Below are positions 34,118-43,313 of a stretch of 64,000 nucleotides of DNA, piece after piece. Position 1 is the stretch's first letter. Every line of letters starts with the position of its first letter. Source of the stretch: Dysidea avara (Eukaryota > Porifera > Demospongiae > Dictyoceratida > Dysideidae); contig NC_089272.1 of assembly GCF_963678975.1 (NCBI RefSeq), positions 60,648,574 through 60,712,573 on the forward strand. The letters are read 5' to 3'. The notes under the pieces are model-generated. The model saw only the letters and a program-made list of their open reading frames with translations, was not told where the DNA came from and searched no databases. The position numbers were made by a program, and so were the translations under genes.

Positions 34118-34795
34118 TCTTATTAGTAAGATCCTAACTAATCTACTGCTCACAAATGTGGAGACTACAATTAATAAAAGACATAACATTACTAGAATGC
34201 ATACAGCGAAGAGCAACTAAGTATGTTTTAAATGACTACACCTCTACCTATAAATCCAGACTGGAACAACTAAACCTCCTTCCATTAATGTACATCTATG
34301 AAATAAATGACCTTATGTTCTTAATAAAATCATTGAAATCGCCATCAGACAACTTTGAAATCAGGGACCATATTACCTGTACCAGTAACTCTACCAGATC
34401 AGGGACACATCACAAGCTAACCCATCCTAGAACAACATCAGCAGTACAGCATCACTTTTATTTCAATAAAATCGTACAACTTTACAAGCTGAAGAAATTT
34501 CTATGGAACCATTTTCTAGCCAATTTTGACAATACTCCCGTAGATTTCATTACTTGTGCCCTTGTTCTCGATGCTCCAAGACTCCTGCACCAAGCAATTA
34601 TAGTTATTTGTAAGTTATTTTAGATAATTGTAATTAGATAGCTATAGTTAGTTAACTACATAGGCTACCAGAGCTGGTGTCTGGTAGACCCTCAGAATTG
34701 TATGTCCCTTGCAAGCCAAAATTTTCTGTATGTGTAGTTGTACCACAATTCTGTAAAGCAATATATTATTATTATTATTAACTATCTCCCAGTTA
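34118..34795 (+). pseudogene. LINE 3' fragment with intact C-terminal frame
   Basis: The frame 34156-34623 encodes ECIQRRATKYVLNDYTSTYK through SAVQHHFYFNKIVQLYKL, the thumb-to-C-terminal part of a LINE, with upstream YCSQMW in frame across one stop. The 3' UTR has CAGAATTGTA...ACCACAATTCTG forming a stem, followed by TAAAGCAATATATTATTATT. The tail word TGTAAAGCA is shared with the SINE at 3564-3895, which may be mobilised by this LINE family. Confidence 0.7.
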
Positions 34796-35104
34796 TTAAC
34801 ATTTCATTACCAACTAACACCATCAAACGCCAATTAATCCAACACCTAGCTATAGAATCATTTTCCCAATAATTTCAATTCTGATTGAGCCTGCATTTTT
34901 CACATCCTTTGTCCATGTCATCGTTGCTCCAGTGTGCCTATCTCCGTTAACTTCAATGAATTGTAACTATAACTTTGTAATGAATGGTAACTAAAATTAT
35001 TTACTTTCTTCCACCTTCAATTCAGCACCCGTTGCTGGCATATCTTCAGCATGCAATTTTGATTCGAAGTTGCTATTGTTCCGGCAGCCGGAAATATTTT
35101 GTCA

Positions 35105-36360
35105 GTGTTATTATTATTATTATTATTTATTACAGGTAATTTATAAGGCTAAACAGCCTGTTACACCTGATGAACAGGTAAAAAAAGTACAAGTAGACTA
35201 ATTACATACATTTATACATAGTGTTAGATGAATATTGGTCAATCAATTTCTTAAAATCATCAACTGATGCTGCACATGCTACTTCTTGGGGTAAATTATT
35301 CCATGGTTCAACAACTCTTCTTGTAAAAAAATATTTCCTGGCATCTGTTCTTGAAAAATATTTAAATAGCTTAAATGTATGACCTCTGGTATGGGTAATG
35401 GGTGAAAAAGTAAAAAAATCAGAATGGTCTATACCATACTTATCATGTAGCATATTGTAGACAGCAATCATGTCACCTCTATAACGTCTATAATGTAATG
35501 ATGGCAAGTTAAGTACTTTCAATCATTCCTCGTTGTCAAGATTTCTTATAGATTTGATCATTCTAGTTGCTTTCCGTTGGATTTTTCAAATTTTTGGATG
35601 TCTGTTTTATAGTGAGGTCCCCAAACCAAGTTACCATATTCTAAAATAGGACGTACTATTGATTTGTATAAACATGTAAATGAATCTACAGAAATATCCG
35701 AAAAGGTCTGTTTAATAAGGCCAAGAAGTCTATTAGCCTTATTAACCACTGCGAACACTGACTATGAAACTTGAGATTGCAATCAATCAACACCCCCAAA
35801 TCCTTTTCCTCATTTACCTTAACAATATCCATCCCATCCATCTTATAACAATATCTTGGATTAAACTGACCTATATGTAGTATTTTACATTTAGAAATGT
35901 TGAAAGGCAACTGCCACATTACTGACCATTCAATGCAAGCATTAATATCATCTTGCAGGGAGGATATTGGGTTAGCACGACTAATGCTGGAATATATTTT
36001 TGTGTCATCTGCAAATAAAAGAACTTTATTCCTTAATAATGATGGCAGATCATTGATGAAAATTGCAAAGAAGAGAGGACCCAAGACTGATCCTTGAGGT
36101 ATTCCACTTATTACATCACTCCAACCAGACATTGAACCATTCACAGAAACTCTTTGTCTGCGTCCTTTCAAAAAGTCTTGTATCCAATTAAACAGATCAC
36201 CTCTAAAACCATATGCATAAATCTTTTTGAGCAACCTTTCATGAAGAACAGAGTCAAAAGCCTTCTTAAAGTCAAGGTACAAAACATCTACTGAATTACC
36301 ACTGTCCAAAGTCTCTGTCCAATCATCAAGTGCACTAGATTTCTCACTATCAAGCACACT
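35105..36360 (-). pseudogene. CR1-like LINE RT, minus strand, frameshifted
   Basis: Frames 36357-35686, 35758-35558 and 35522-35202 align end to end as one RT. They show DFKKAFDSVLHERLLKK, SGIPQGSVLGPLFFAIFIND, the catalytic FADDT, VNEEKDLGVLID, RPILEYGNLVW, LPSLHYRRYRGDM and FTRRVVEPWNNLP. At least two frame disruptions are present (near 35750 and 35540). The copy is 5'-truncated at about 36360 and ends in a TAATAATAATAATAA tail at 35108-35125. Confidence 0.85.
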
Positions 36361-36370
36361 AGTTGTATGC

Positions 36371-36518
36371 TATGCCCCTAGAATTCGACTTTAGGGCACA
36401 CGTCTAGTAGGCTGCCCCGAGTATTCGACTTCAGGGAATGCGTCTAGTAGGTTGCCCCGAGCATTCAACTTTAAGGGACGCGAAAAGTAGCTCTAGTGTC
36501 AGGTTAGGGTTAGGGTCG
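36371..36518 (+). repeat. Short 46-bp tandem repeat and TTAGGG pair
   Basis: Three units of about 46 bp each contain TGCCCC(G/T)AG.ATTC(G/A)ACTT and CGTCTAGTAGG. Immediately after, GGTTAGGGTTAGGGTCGGGT (about 36500-36520) holds two adjacent TTAGGG motifs. This is too short to claim a former telomere. Confidence 0.55.
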
Positions 36519-36613
36519 GGTTCAGATTTAGTTTCTTCTTCACCTTCAATGTCTATTATATAGAAGTTACTTTACTCGGAGAGGTAGAAACTAAGGGAGT
36601 TGGGTAGCTGGGA

Positions 36614-36700
36614 GCCACGTAGCACAATGGGTAGGACTCTGGGTTCAAGCACTGAGGGTCCCGGGTTCGATTCCCGCTCAAGACATTTTGCTTCTTTTTT
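36614..36700 (+). repeat. tRNA-like SINE head (not a functional tRNA)
   Basis: TAGCACAATGGG fits the A box and GGGTTCGATTCCC fits the B box of RNA polymerase III internal promoters, correctly ordered and spaced about 40 bp apart. The T arm pairs (CGGG/CCCG). The acceptor stem does not close (5' GGGAGCC against 3' CTCAAGA), so this is a tRNA pseudogene or SINE head rather than a tRNA gene. The T-rich run after 36690 could act as a pol III terminator. Confidence 0.6.
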
Positions 36701-36867
36701 TTCGTTTGAGAACCTTTTTGTCTAAGTTTTATTTTTATTCACATAACTGCCGGAACAATAGCAACAGCCATTTTGAATTTTTACTTGCACGCATACTGTA
36801 AAGTTAAATAAACGATAGATCTCGAAAGGGTGCTCTATGCAGTTCCGCGAATGGCTTTCTGCAAATT

Positions 36868-37083
36868 ACCGTATAGAGGGAAACTTCGGCGGGGGTAAGC
36901 TTTGGCGCATAGCAACCTAAATGCATTTGGTGAAATAAACTTTGGCGAATTCGAGTTTAATCTATAGCTATATAGATGCTATTCTCAGGCGCTACGAGTA
37001 ATTGGCGGGTTAAACTTTGGCGAATTTGTAGTGAATTTCCAAATTAACCCAAGTTTTTCCCGCAAAAAGTTTCGCTCTATACG
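36868..37083. mobile_element. MITE with CCGTATAGAG ends and TA flanks
   Basis: The left end TTACCGTATAGAGGGAAACT and the right end (reverse complement CATACCGTATAGAGCGAAAC) are TIRs. The element is about 216 bp and non-coding. Flanking TA dinucleotides are compatible with a Tc1/mariner-type TSD. The interior has repeated TAAACTTTGGCGAATT words (36945 and 37012). Confidence 0.65.
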
Positions 37084-37214
37084 GTATGTTTTCTGCTATA
37101 ACTTACACTTTTTATTTGCAAATCACTACTGCACAGTTTAGTGCAAATCCCATGTCTTAACTCACAGTAGAAGGTGAGTTATAACTTTTTGCTTCAAACT
37201 AGGACTAGTCTCAC

Positions 37215-37221
37215 AGTTTAC

Positions 37222-37254
<33 letters not shown>

Positions 37255-37500
37255 GCACTTTATAGTGACCAGCACTGAAGGTCTGACAGCAACATGTGCT
37301 TATGATTACCTAACCTAATCTCAGGGACTTAGACCTAATGATTTGACTTACTGACTAACTGAAAAGGTGTAACAGAAAAGCGGCCAAAGTAAGGAAAAAA
37401 TCCCTCCAACCCAAGGATTCGAACTGTAGGTCACCCAATGTCTAGTCGGGGTCACACTCAGTCTTCCTCCAGAAGGGGTGGATTTTCTTCCTTAAACCTA
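37215..37500 (-). mobile_element. tRNA-derived SINE, minus strand
   Basis: Read on the minus strand: a head with CAGTTCGAATCC (B box), then GGGATTTTTTCCTTAC, then CAGACCTTCAGTGCTGG, TAAAGTGC and a long (TAA)n tail at 37222-37252. The same order occurs in the plus-strand SINE at 3564-3895. The A box is poorly conserved. Confidence 0.65.
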
Positions 37501-37509
37501 AAGTATTTA

Positions 37510-38650
37510 TTATTTTACGCCCTAGAGACTTGATTCTTTTAAAATACATTTAAAACTGTAAAAGCAAGCGTGCGCTTCTATTTTTGTTCTCTGGCTTCTC
37601 AATTATCAGATACTCTTTTTATTATGTACTGTTTATTTAATGCTATTAATTGTAAAAAAATCAGATACTCTTCTTCTGCTTTGTGCTGGCACTAATCAGC
37701 ATTTTTTACTTCCACGACATTCCTCGCCAGAAAGAGCTATCAAAAACGGCAAACGCTCTTTTAATGCATAAATACCATGGTTGCATATCTGAAATTTTCG
37801 TGTCTATTGGGTCTAAAATGACGAACTAGTTCTAATTTCATTATCAAGGTGTAGAAACTGAAGTGCCCGCAGCTGTTTTATGGCCACAGTTATTGTTTCT
37901 TAATTGCATAACCGGAATATAATTGGTCAATTACGGATCGCTATATTCATTAGACCACGATGAAGAAGATGCAACACTTACTTCACTTCCTTCATGTATA
38001 TCGCACTTCTTTCTTCGCTTGTGGTAGGTTATTTCATCATAAAGACATCTTCTCGTTGGGCGCGCCACGCGTTAAACCATAGATAATATATACCTTACCT
38101 AAACAAGCCACAGACTAATCAGATAATTATCGGTGACCATGAGAATCCATTAGTAAACCCCAGCTGTGCTAACCTCAGAAACCATACGCGGAACTGTACA
38201 GTGCACCCTAGTGCATAGCTAGCAAACAGAAAACCAAATGTCACATTTATGAAAACAATGAAACTGTTTTAGTTTCAATATTAATATACGTATTTCAGTT
38301 TCAGGATTGTGAGAAACCTCAAACTGAAATTTTATCGTCTGAGGTAGGGCCATGTAACAAAAATTAGGTGCAGGAAAAAAAAAATCGGCAATCTCGTTAT
38401 GTGCAGAGATTTGCCATTCCGTAATTGTAGGCCAAGTACAGCCAGTGCGGGACGCGACAGACAAGTGTGCATTTTGCAGGAACCAAGAAAACGCCGTCTT
38501 CACGCATCTGTAGCTTGATAATGGCTGGACAGAATTAACCATTTTTGCTGTGGAAACTCCCTCGCACCTTCCATTTCAATTTTCGCTGAATCCGTTAGGC
38601 CATCATTGAGATATACGCCTTCAAAGTTCGTCCCAGTTTCTTCGTATTTG
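37510..38650. other. Unassigned DNA
   Basis: No domain-bearing frame. A CCATAGATAATATA core near 38080 resembles the repeat at 1048/1866. Minus-strand frames at 38219-38697 are not supported by motifs. Confidence 0.3.
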
Positions 38651-38654
38651 ATGG

Positions 38655-38790
38655 TCAACGTGACAATGCTGCTTCTGTAAGGTAACAATACCATCATCCC
38701 AGGACTAGGCAGAGTTTGCCTCTCTGCCCACTGTTTAAGTGTTTATTATTGATTTATATTATCTTTTTATTATTTTTATTTTTCATGGAG
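38655..38790 (+). repeat. Retroposon-like repeat (copy at 29654-29790)
   Basis: This shares GACAATGCTGCTTCTGTAA, ATCCCAGGACTAGG and AGAGTTTGCCTCTCTGCCCA with 29654-29790 and ends in a TTATTATTTTTA-rich tail. Confidence 0.6.
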
Positions 38791-38930
38791 AACAATAATC
38801 ATACAGTACGGTTGTACTGTATATTAGGAATCACAGAGAATTGGGTTTCCTAGCCAAAAAATTCATCCAAAAACCAGCTTCACAACTCCATCCTGGCACC
38901 TTGACAGTATTGGTTAGGTATAACCTACAG

Positions 38931-39762
38931 GCTTGATTTTTTCACTGTTCGACGTCGCTTCGCCCCGATACGTGCCTTTTTACAATTCTATTAATGAACA
39001 CGTTTTAACAACACATAAAAACAATTGTTCTAATCAGTAAGAATAAGGCTCTCCACTAAGCGCAGCTCAGTGAAAACAGCAGGGAGCTCGGTTGACTGCA
39101 GCTTTCTGCTCCCACGAATGGCCAGTACGTGCCTTTTGGCATACCGCAGTACATACAATGCACGCATCATGGACTTACCTTTGTCTTTCCTTGTGTCCCA
39201 TTTCTTTTTGCTTACAGCCAAAGGTGTCGATTCGCGGTAGCGCTATGCATGGCTTCCCTACAGTACGTTTGTAAACGGGAACCGTCCGTATTTTCCGTGG
39301 TGACTGGACTGATTGCAGAGATGATTCTAACACTGTTCTTTGTTTGTAATGTTGTGTAAGGAGCTGAAAGCGAAGCGTAATATAGCCGCTGCACTTACGA
39401 GGCAGTAATTGATAGTTGGGGCGTGCGAATCGTCGTATTATTGTGGTGACAGGATTGTAGTAGAGGAACTTCTTTTGCTGTTTTTCGTATGTGGCGCTGT
39501 GTAACGGGCTGAGCATAGCTGAAATCGAAGCGTAATGGACACTGTACTTTCGAAACAGTTTGTGATAGCTGGGGCGCGTTCAGACGAAACCATTAATTCT
39601 GGCGCCATCATTTCTTTTGATGCGGTATGCGTGGGTTCACCATTCATAATAATGCTACAAAAAATAAAGAAACAAGTTAAAGGAAAATTTGAAATTTTAA
39701 GTTCTATTAGGGATCATAAAAAAAGTAGGGAAACAAGGGAGGTTGCCTACACCTCCAGATAT
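38931..39762 (+). repeat. Dispersed ~830-bp repeat family, copy A
   Basis: Landmarks in order are GGCTTGATTTTTTCACTGTT, CGACGTCGCTTCGCC, GGCATACCGCAGTACATACA, ATGGACTTACCTTTGTC, TGACTGGACTGATTGCAGAG, TCTTTTGATGCGGTATGCGT and GGGATCATAAAAAAAGTAGG. All recur inverted at 47722-48300, and parts recur at 41757-41890, 42350-42425 and 42510-42800. On the minus strand a GACAAAGGTAAGTCC word, resembling a splice donor, is conserved in the copies. No family assignment is possible from sequence alone. Confidence 0.7.
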
Positions 39763-39836
39763 TAGTGAACATTTAATCCCTAATTCAGTCCTGGTTTTGG
39801 GTATAGACTGGATTAGGGATTAAATGTTCACTAGTA
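39763..39836. repeat. Perfect-arm hairpin
   Basis: TAGTGAACATTTAATCCCTA is followed 30 bp later by its exact complement, and the pairing extends through TAAT. It lies between the end of the dispersed repeat and the LINE endonuclease fragment. Confidence 0.7.
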
Positions 39837-39837
39837 T

Positions 39838-40338
39838 ATTGTGGTTTTACACAAATAGTTGATTTCCACACCAGAAATGATAATATTTTAGATTTGCTAT
39901 TTACCAACAGACCTACTCTGGTGCAGGAATGTTACTCTACTTCTGGTATAAGTGATCACGAAATCATAGCAGCAACAGTGGAATCCGAGGCATTTTATAA
40001 CCCAACAAACAGTTACAAAGTTTATCTATGGAATAGTGCTAATATGTCTGAGTTGAAAGAATCTATGAGTAAGTTTGCTAAGGAGTTTTGTGACCAGTTT
40101 ACTGTCGAATCATGTGTGGAATCTTTATGGAATTGTTTACGAGACAACCTTCTACTTTTGTTGGACAAATTTGTTCCACCAAAACTGAAAAGAACCAACT
40201 ACCACCAACCATGGATTAATAGACATATCAAACAGTTGAGGCGACGGAAACAAGCTAGTTATAATCGTGCTAAAGCTACAAGGTCATCTGCTGATTTGTC
40301 ACACTATAAGGAACGTAAAAAGACCATGCAATGGTAGC
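39838..40338 (+). pseudogene. LINE endonuclease C-terminus and linker fragment
   Basis: The frame gives NILDLLFTNRPTLVQECYST followed by SGISDHEIIAATV, the last motif (SDH) of APE-type endonucleases of CR1/L2-like LINEs. The linker YHQPWINRHIKQLRRRKQAS and YNRAKA that precedes the RT follows. The RT itself is missing, and the frame stops at 40337 where a minus-strand LINE piece starts. This is the only endonuclease piece in the window. Confidence 0.7.
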
Positions 40339-40526
40339 TGTATGGAAAGAGTAAGCTGATGAACAATTTTGTGAAATTGGCTTAACCTATTAATGTGTCT
40401 TCTCTCTTGTAGGGTTGGCCATTTAAGGAAGTTAAACATATCTGTCACACTACTGTACCAACTAAAACCAGAAAGGACCCATCTTGCAGCACATCGTTGG
40501 ATTTTTTCTATGTCGAGTTGAAACAT
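40335..40526 (-). pseudogene. LINE C-terminal fragment, minus strand
   Basis: The minus-strand frame IEKIQRCAARWVLSGFSWYS followed by LKWPTLQERRHINRLSQF is the segment after the RT fingers in CR1-like LINEs. It sits head-to-head with the endonuclease fragment; the junction at about 40337 is a rearrangement or the result of independent insertions. Confidence 0.65.
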
Positions 40527-40730
40527 GGATGCTACTTATGGGTTCTGCATGGAAGGGCTTGTCCACCAAAATCTTATATTTTAATGAAAGCTCGGTTTAG
40601 ACAGTCTACATGTAAATTACGCACTAAAAATACTGCTCAACATGAACACATTGCACATTATTACAGCATCTCATATCAAAAAACATTGCAGTGTTATTAG
40701 TTTTGCTATTTCTTGACTGATTATATAATA

Positions 40731-40856
40731 GTTATACGGGCACAATGTGGAGTCTATGAAATTTATAAACCTGAAGGCCCGGGCTGTAGCGCACGAGCGA
40801 AGCGAGGGCGCTACTAAGGGCCTGAGGGTTTAAACTCCACATTGTGCCCGTATAAC
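40731..40856. mobile_element. Small MITE with GTTATACGGGCAC ends
   Basis: The ends GTTATACGGGCACAATGTGG and their exact complement give TIRs of about 23 bp around a GC-rich core with GAGCGAAGCGAGGGCGC. A second, wider pairing (TTAGACTCTATTT at 40860 with AAATAGAGTCTAA at 41149) suggests a larger relative to 41161. No TSD is resolved. Confidence 0.65.
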
Positions 40857-40869
40857 TGCTTTAGACTCT

Positions 40870-41750
40870 ATTTCACATTACACTCAGATTACTTACCTCA
40901 TCCACGGCTGTTTCTGCTGTAGGCTCGGCAAGAGTGGCTGGTTTTCTTGCGATAATACTAGCACCATAGCAACTATGCGTCCTCACGTGACAAAATAATA
41001 GGCGCTCGTTAAATCACTGCACGTGAACAATACATAGCGATTGGATAAACCTAGATTTTGAGCATATGTTATATTGTGCCTGAAGGCGTGGAGTATATTA
41101 GAAAACAAGGTGGAGTATATGAGATTTATTACCCACCCAAAACAGCCTAAATAGAGTCTAATCACACTTTATAGTAATAAGATCAAGATATTTTAATAGA
41201 GCAGTCACTTACTCTAATACAGCAGTCAGGAAATGCTAATATACTTTAATAAAACAGTCAGCTCTCAAGAATAATCTTGATTTTGAGAGCACAATTTTGA
41301 GTATAATAGGCTGGATCTTTGAGCACTGCTCAAAAGCATAATTGGCTATTTTCAAAGTATAATTGGCTCAAGCCTGCATGGAGGTGAAGCCAAGTGCTGT
41401 ATTCAGCTCAAGACCACACCAGAGTGCCATATGGTACAAGTGTGGTGGTGCTTTAACTGGTTTCAAGTGCTTTCTGATTGTCCTTGTTTGGAACATTTAT
41501 TTTTTAGACCCAAACTGCATCAGTTTCAGTCATCAGACAGTCAGTTTGATCATACTGAAACAACCAGATAGCATATTTTGGCTACTTATGGAGATTTTAA
41601 ATGTTACGCATGTGATCAACAGTGCTGTATTTTCCATATGCAATGCTGTATGGAAATAATAGTACTCTTATTCATTTGATCTCCGCCCACGCAAGTGCTT
41701 TAAATGGTCATGTAGTGGTGGAAGATACTTTTGCAAGTAAATAAGTAGGT
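40870..41750. other. Unassigned DNA with scattered repeat words
   Basis: There is no gene. Phrases such as TACTCTAATACAGCAGTCA (41210) recur around 9845, 14470, 54710 and 61830 as CTCTATTAGAGTA-type words, probably relics of an old repeat. Confidence 0.35.
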
Positions 41751-41756
41751 CAATCT

Positions 41757-42800
41757 TTTTGCTGAAAGTGCAAAGTGTTGATTTGCAATAGCACATCGTA
41801 ACTTCCCTGTGTCTTTGCTGATTGGTTATCATGATTATTGTCCATATTTTCCATATAATCTGTAGTGACTGGATTAATTACAGAGATGTAACAAGCCATA
41901 TGAGAGTCAAAATTAATTTTGTAATACAGTATGTCAAATGTGGTTCATCAGTCATAAGTACTGTATACCATATTTGACTGGTTAATAGCTGCAGCCCATA
42001 TAATAGCCACCCCTGGATAGTAGCTGCTCCACAGCCTAGAATTATAGTCACAAGAGTCGCCCTCGGATAAGAACTGCAGCTTGTACCAGGAAATAGCATT
42101 TTTGAGAGAAGTCAAAATGAATGATATTACAAATGATATTACGAATGATAATTATTGAATGATGATCAGTCACTCGTGAATCCGTATAAACACCGTGGGC
42201 TACTGCCACACAAGCTCATAGTAGCCTCCCTTGGATAGTAGCTGCCTTCACATCCGCAAGGTTTCCTTGCTGAAAGCTATAGTAGCCGCAGCTATTAACT
42301 GGCATTAGAGATCTTAAAGTTTGAGCTTTTCAGGCCACTTCATCCTGAGATGTGCCTTTTTGCCAACCGCAGTACATACAATGCATGCACCATGGACTTG
42401 CTTTTTATGGTGCCTTGGCAGTATTGGTGAGGTATAAGGAAGCCCAAGAGTGTCTACAAAGCAGCCAAAAATGATAGAATTTAATATTTTTATTTTATAC
42501 TGACTGGCTAACTAACTGTCTGCCTGCCTTCCTGATGCCTTCAGACAAACATAATTCGACAACTGCTAAGGCTATGGGCCTGATATTTTTACTGTTAGGC
42601 GTCGCTTTAATCCGACTGGTGCCTTTTGGCGTACCGTAGTATGTCCAATGTATGCTTTATGGACTTACCTTTGTCCTCCTTTGTCTCCCATTGTCTTTGC
42701 TGACAGCAAAAGATGTCAATTGGAAGTGGTGCAACATGATGACTTCCCTACATAACAGGAATCATTTGAGCTTTGCACTGTGATTTGATTGATTGCAGAG
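41757..42800 (+). repeat. Partial copies of the dispersed repeat family
   Basis: Three pieces match copy A: 41757-41890 (CTGTAGTGACTGGATTAAT TACAGAGATG), 42350-42425 (CCGCAGTACATACAATGCAT then CCATGGACTTGC) and 42510-42800 (CTGATGCCTTCAGACAAAC, TTAGGCGTCGCTT, TGGACTTACCTTTGTCC, TTGATTGCAGAGGTAAT). The last includes the ACTGACTGG/CTGCCTGCC side that corresponds to the (GAGT)n end of the 48-kb copy. Confidence 0.6.
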
Positions 42801-42960
42801 GTAATATTGAGAGCATGGAGTGGATTTCTATAGCAGCAAACAGCACACCACAGTAGTGCATGAGCCTCAAAAATGGTCCTGTATGCTCCACTACCTGGAC
42901 ATTAACCAGAAAGACTGACTCCTTGTAGTGTACATCTTCAAAACGTATCTTCCATTGCTG
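42800..42960 (-). pseudogene. Kinase exon 1 pseudogene fragment
   Basis: Read on the minus strand, GATGTACACTACAAGGAGTC, GGTAGTGGAGCATACAGGAC and TGTGGTGTGCTGTTTGCTGC parallel exon 1 of the kinase gene (53573-53409) base for base with scattered differences. The glycine loop lies out of frame with the downstream part, and the ATP-binding Lys codon AAA is ATA (Ile) in FAAIEIHSML. It continues into dispersed-repeat sequence instead of kinase exon 2. It is a partial dead copy. Confidence 0.8.
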
Positions 42961-43135
42961 ACTTGTAGCAAAAATCCCTTTGAGTGTCTCAGTGAAATTT
43001 TCAAGTGTCCCGGTTGAGTATACAACACTGAAGCTTGAGTTCTTAGTTATCACAAGTGAACATAATATTACACTTTAAGTACCACTATAATCATTATAGC
43101 AACAAAGTTTCATCAAAGAAATTTGGGAATACCTG

Positions 43136-43277
43136 TGTAGTAGATTGATTTTCACGCATGCGCACATTTGTAACACGCGCCCACTCAGTCATTGTTCAGT
43201 TCAGTTGACGGTGTGCATTAAATTGTAGTTGTTCAAAATGATATCCATGTGAATCATTAAACTGTTGCGTTATCACA
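43136..43277 (+). repeat. Gypsy 5' LTR (142 bp)
   Basis: This begins TGTAGTAGATTGATTTTCAC and ends GTTGCGTTATCACA, i.e. TG...CA. It appears identical at every position to the 3' LTR (47311-47452). A 5-bp TSD ACCTG lies at 43131-43135 and 47453-47457. The LTR is unusually short for the superfamily. The TTTGGCGACGAGGAC stretch directly after it is the likely primer-binding site; I do not assign the tRNA. Confidence 0.9.
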
Positions 43278-43313
43278 TTTGGCGACGAGGACTATCGTAT
43301 CCTACGCTACGTA

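Noticed and set aside
36614-36690. Functional tRNA gene
   Set aside because: A and B boxes fit well, but the acceptor stem does not close and the anticodon arm is poor, so a SINE or pseudo-tRNA is more likely.
40299-40337. Twin-priming LINE inversion
   Set aside because: The order of the inverted and direct parts is opposite to that expected for twin priming.
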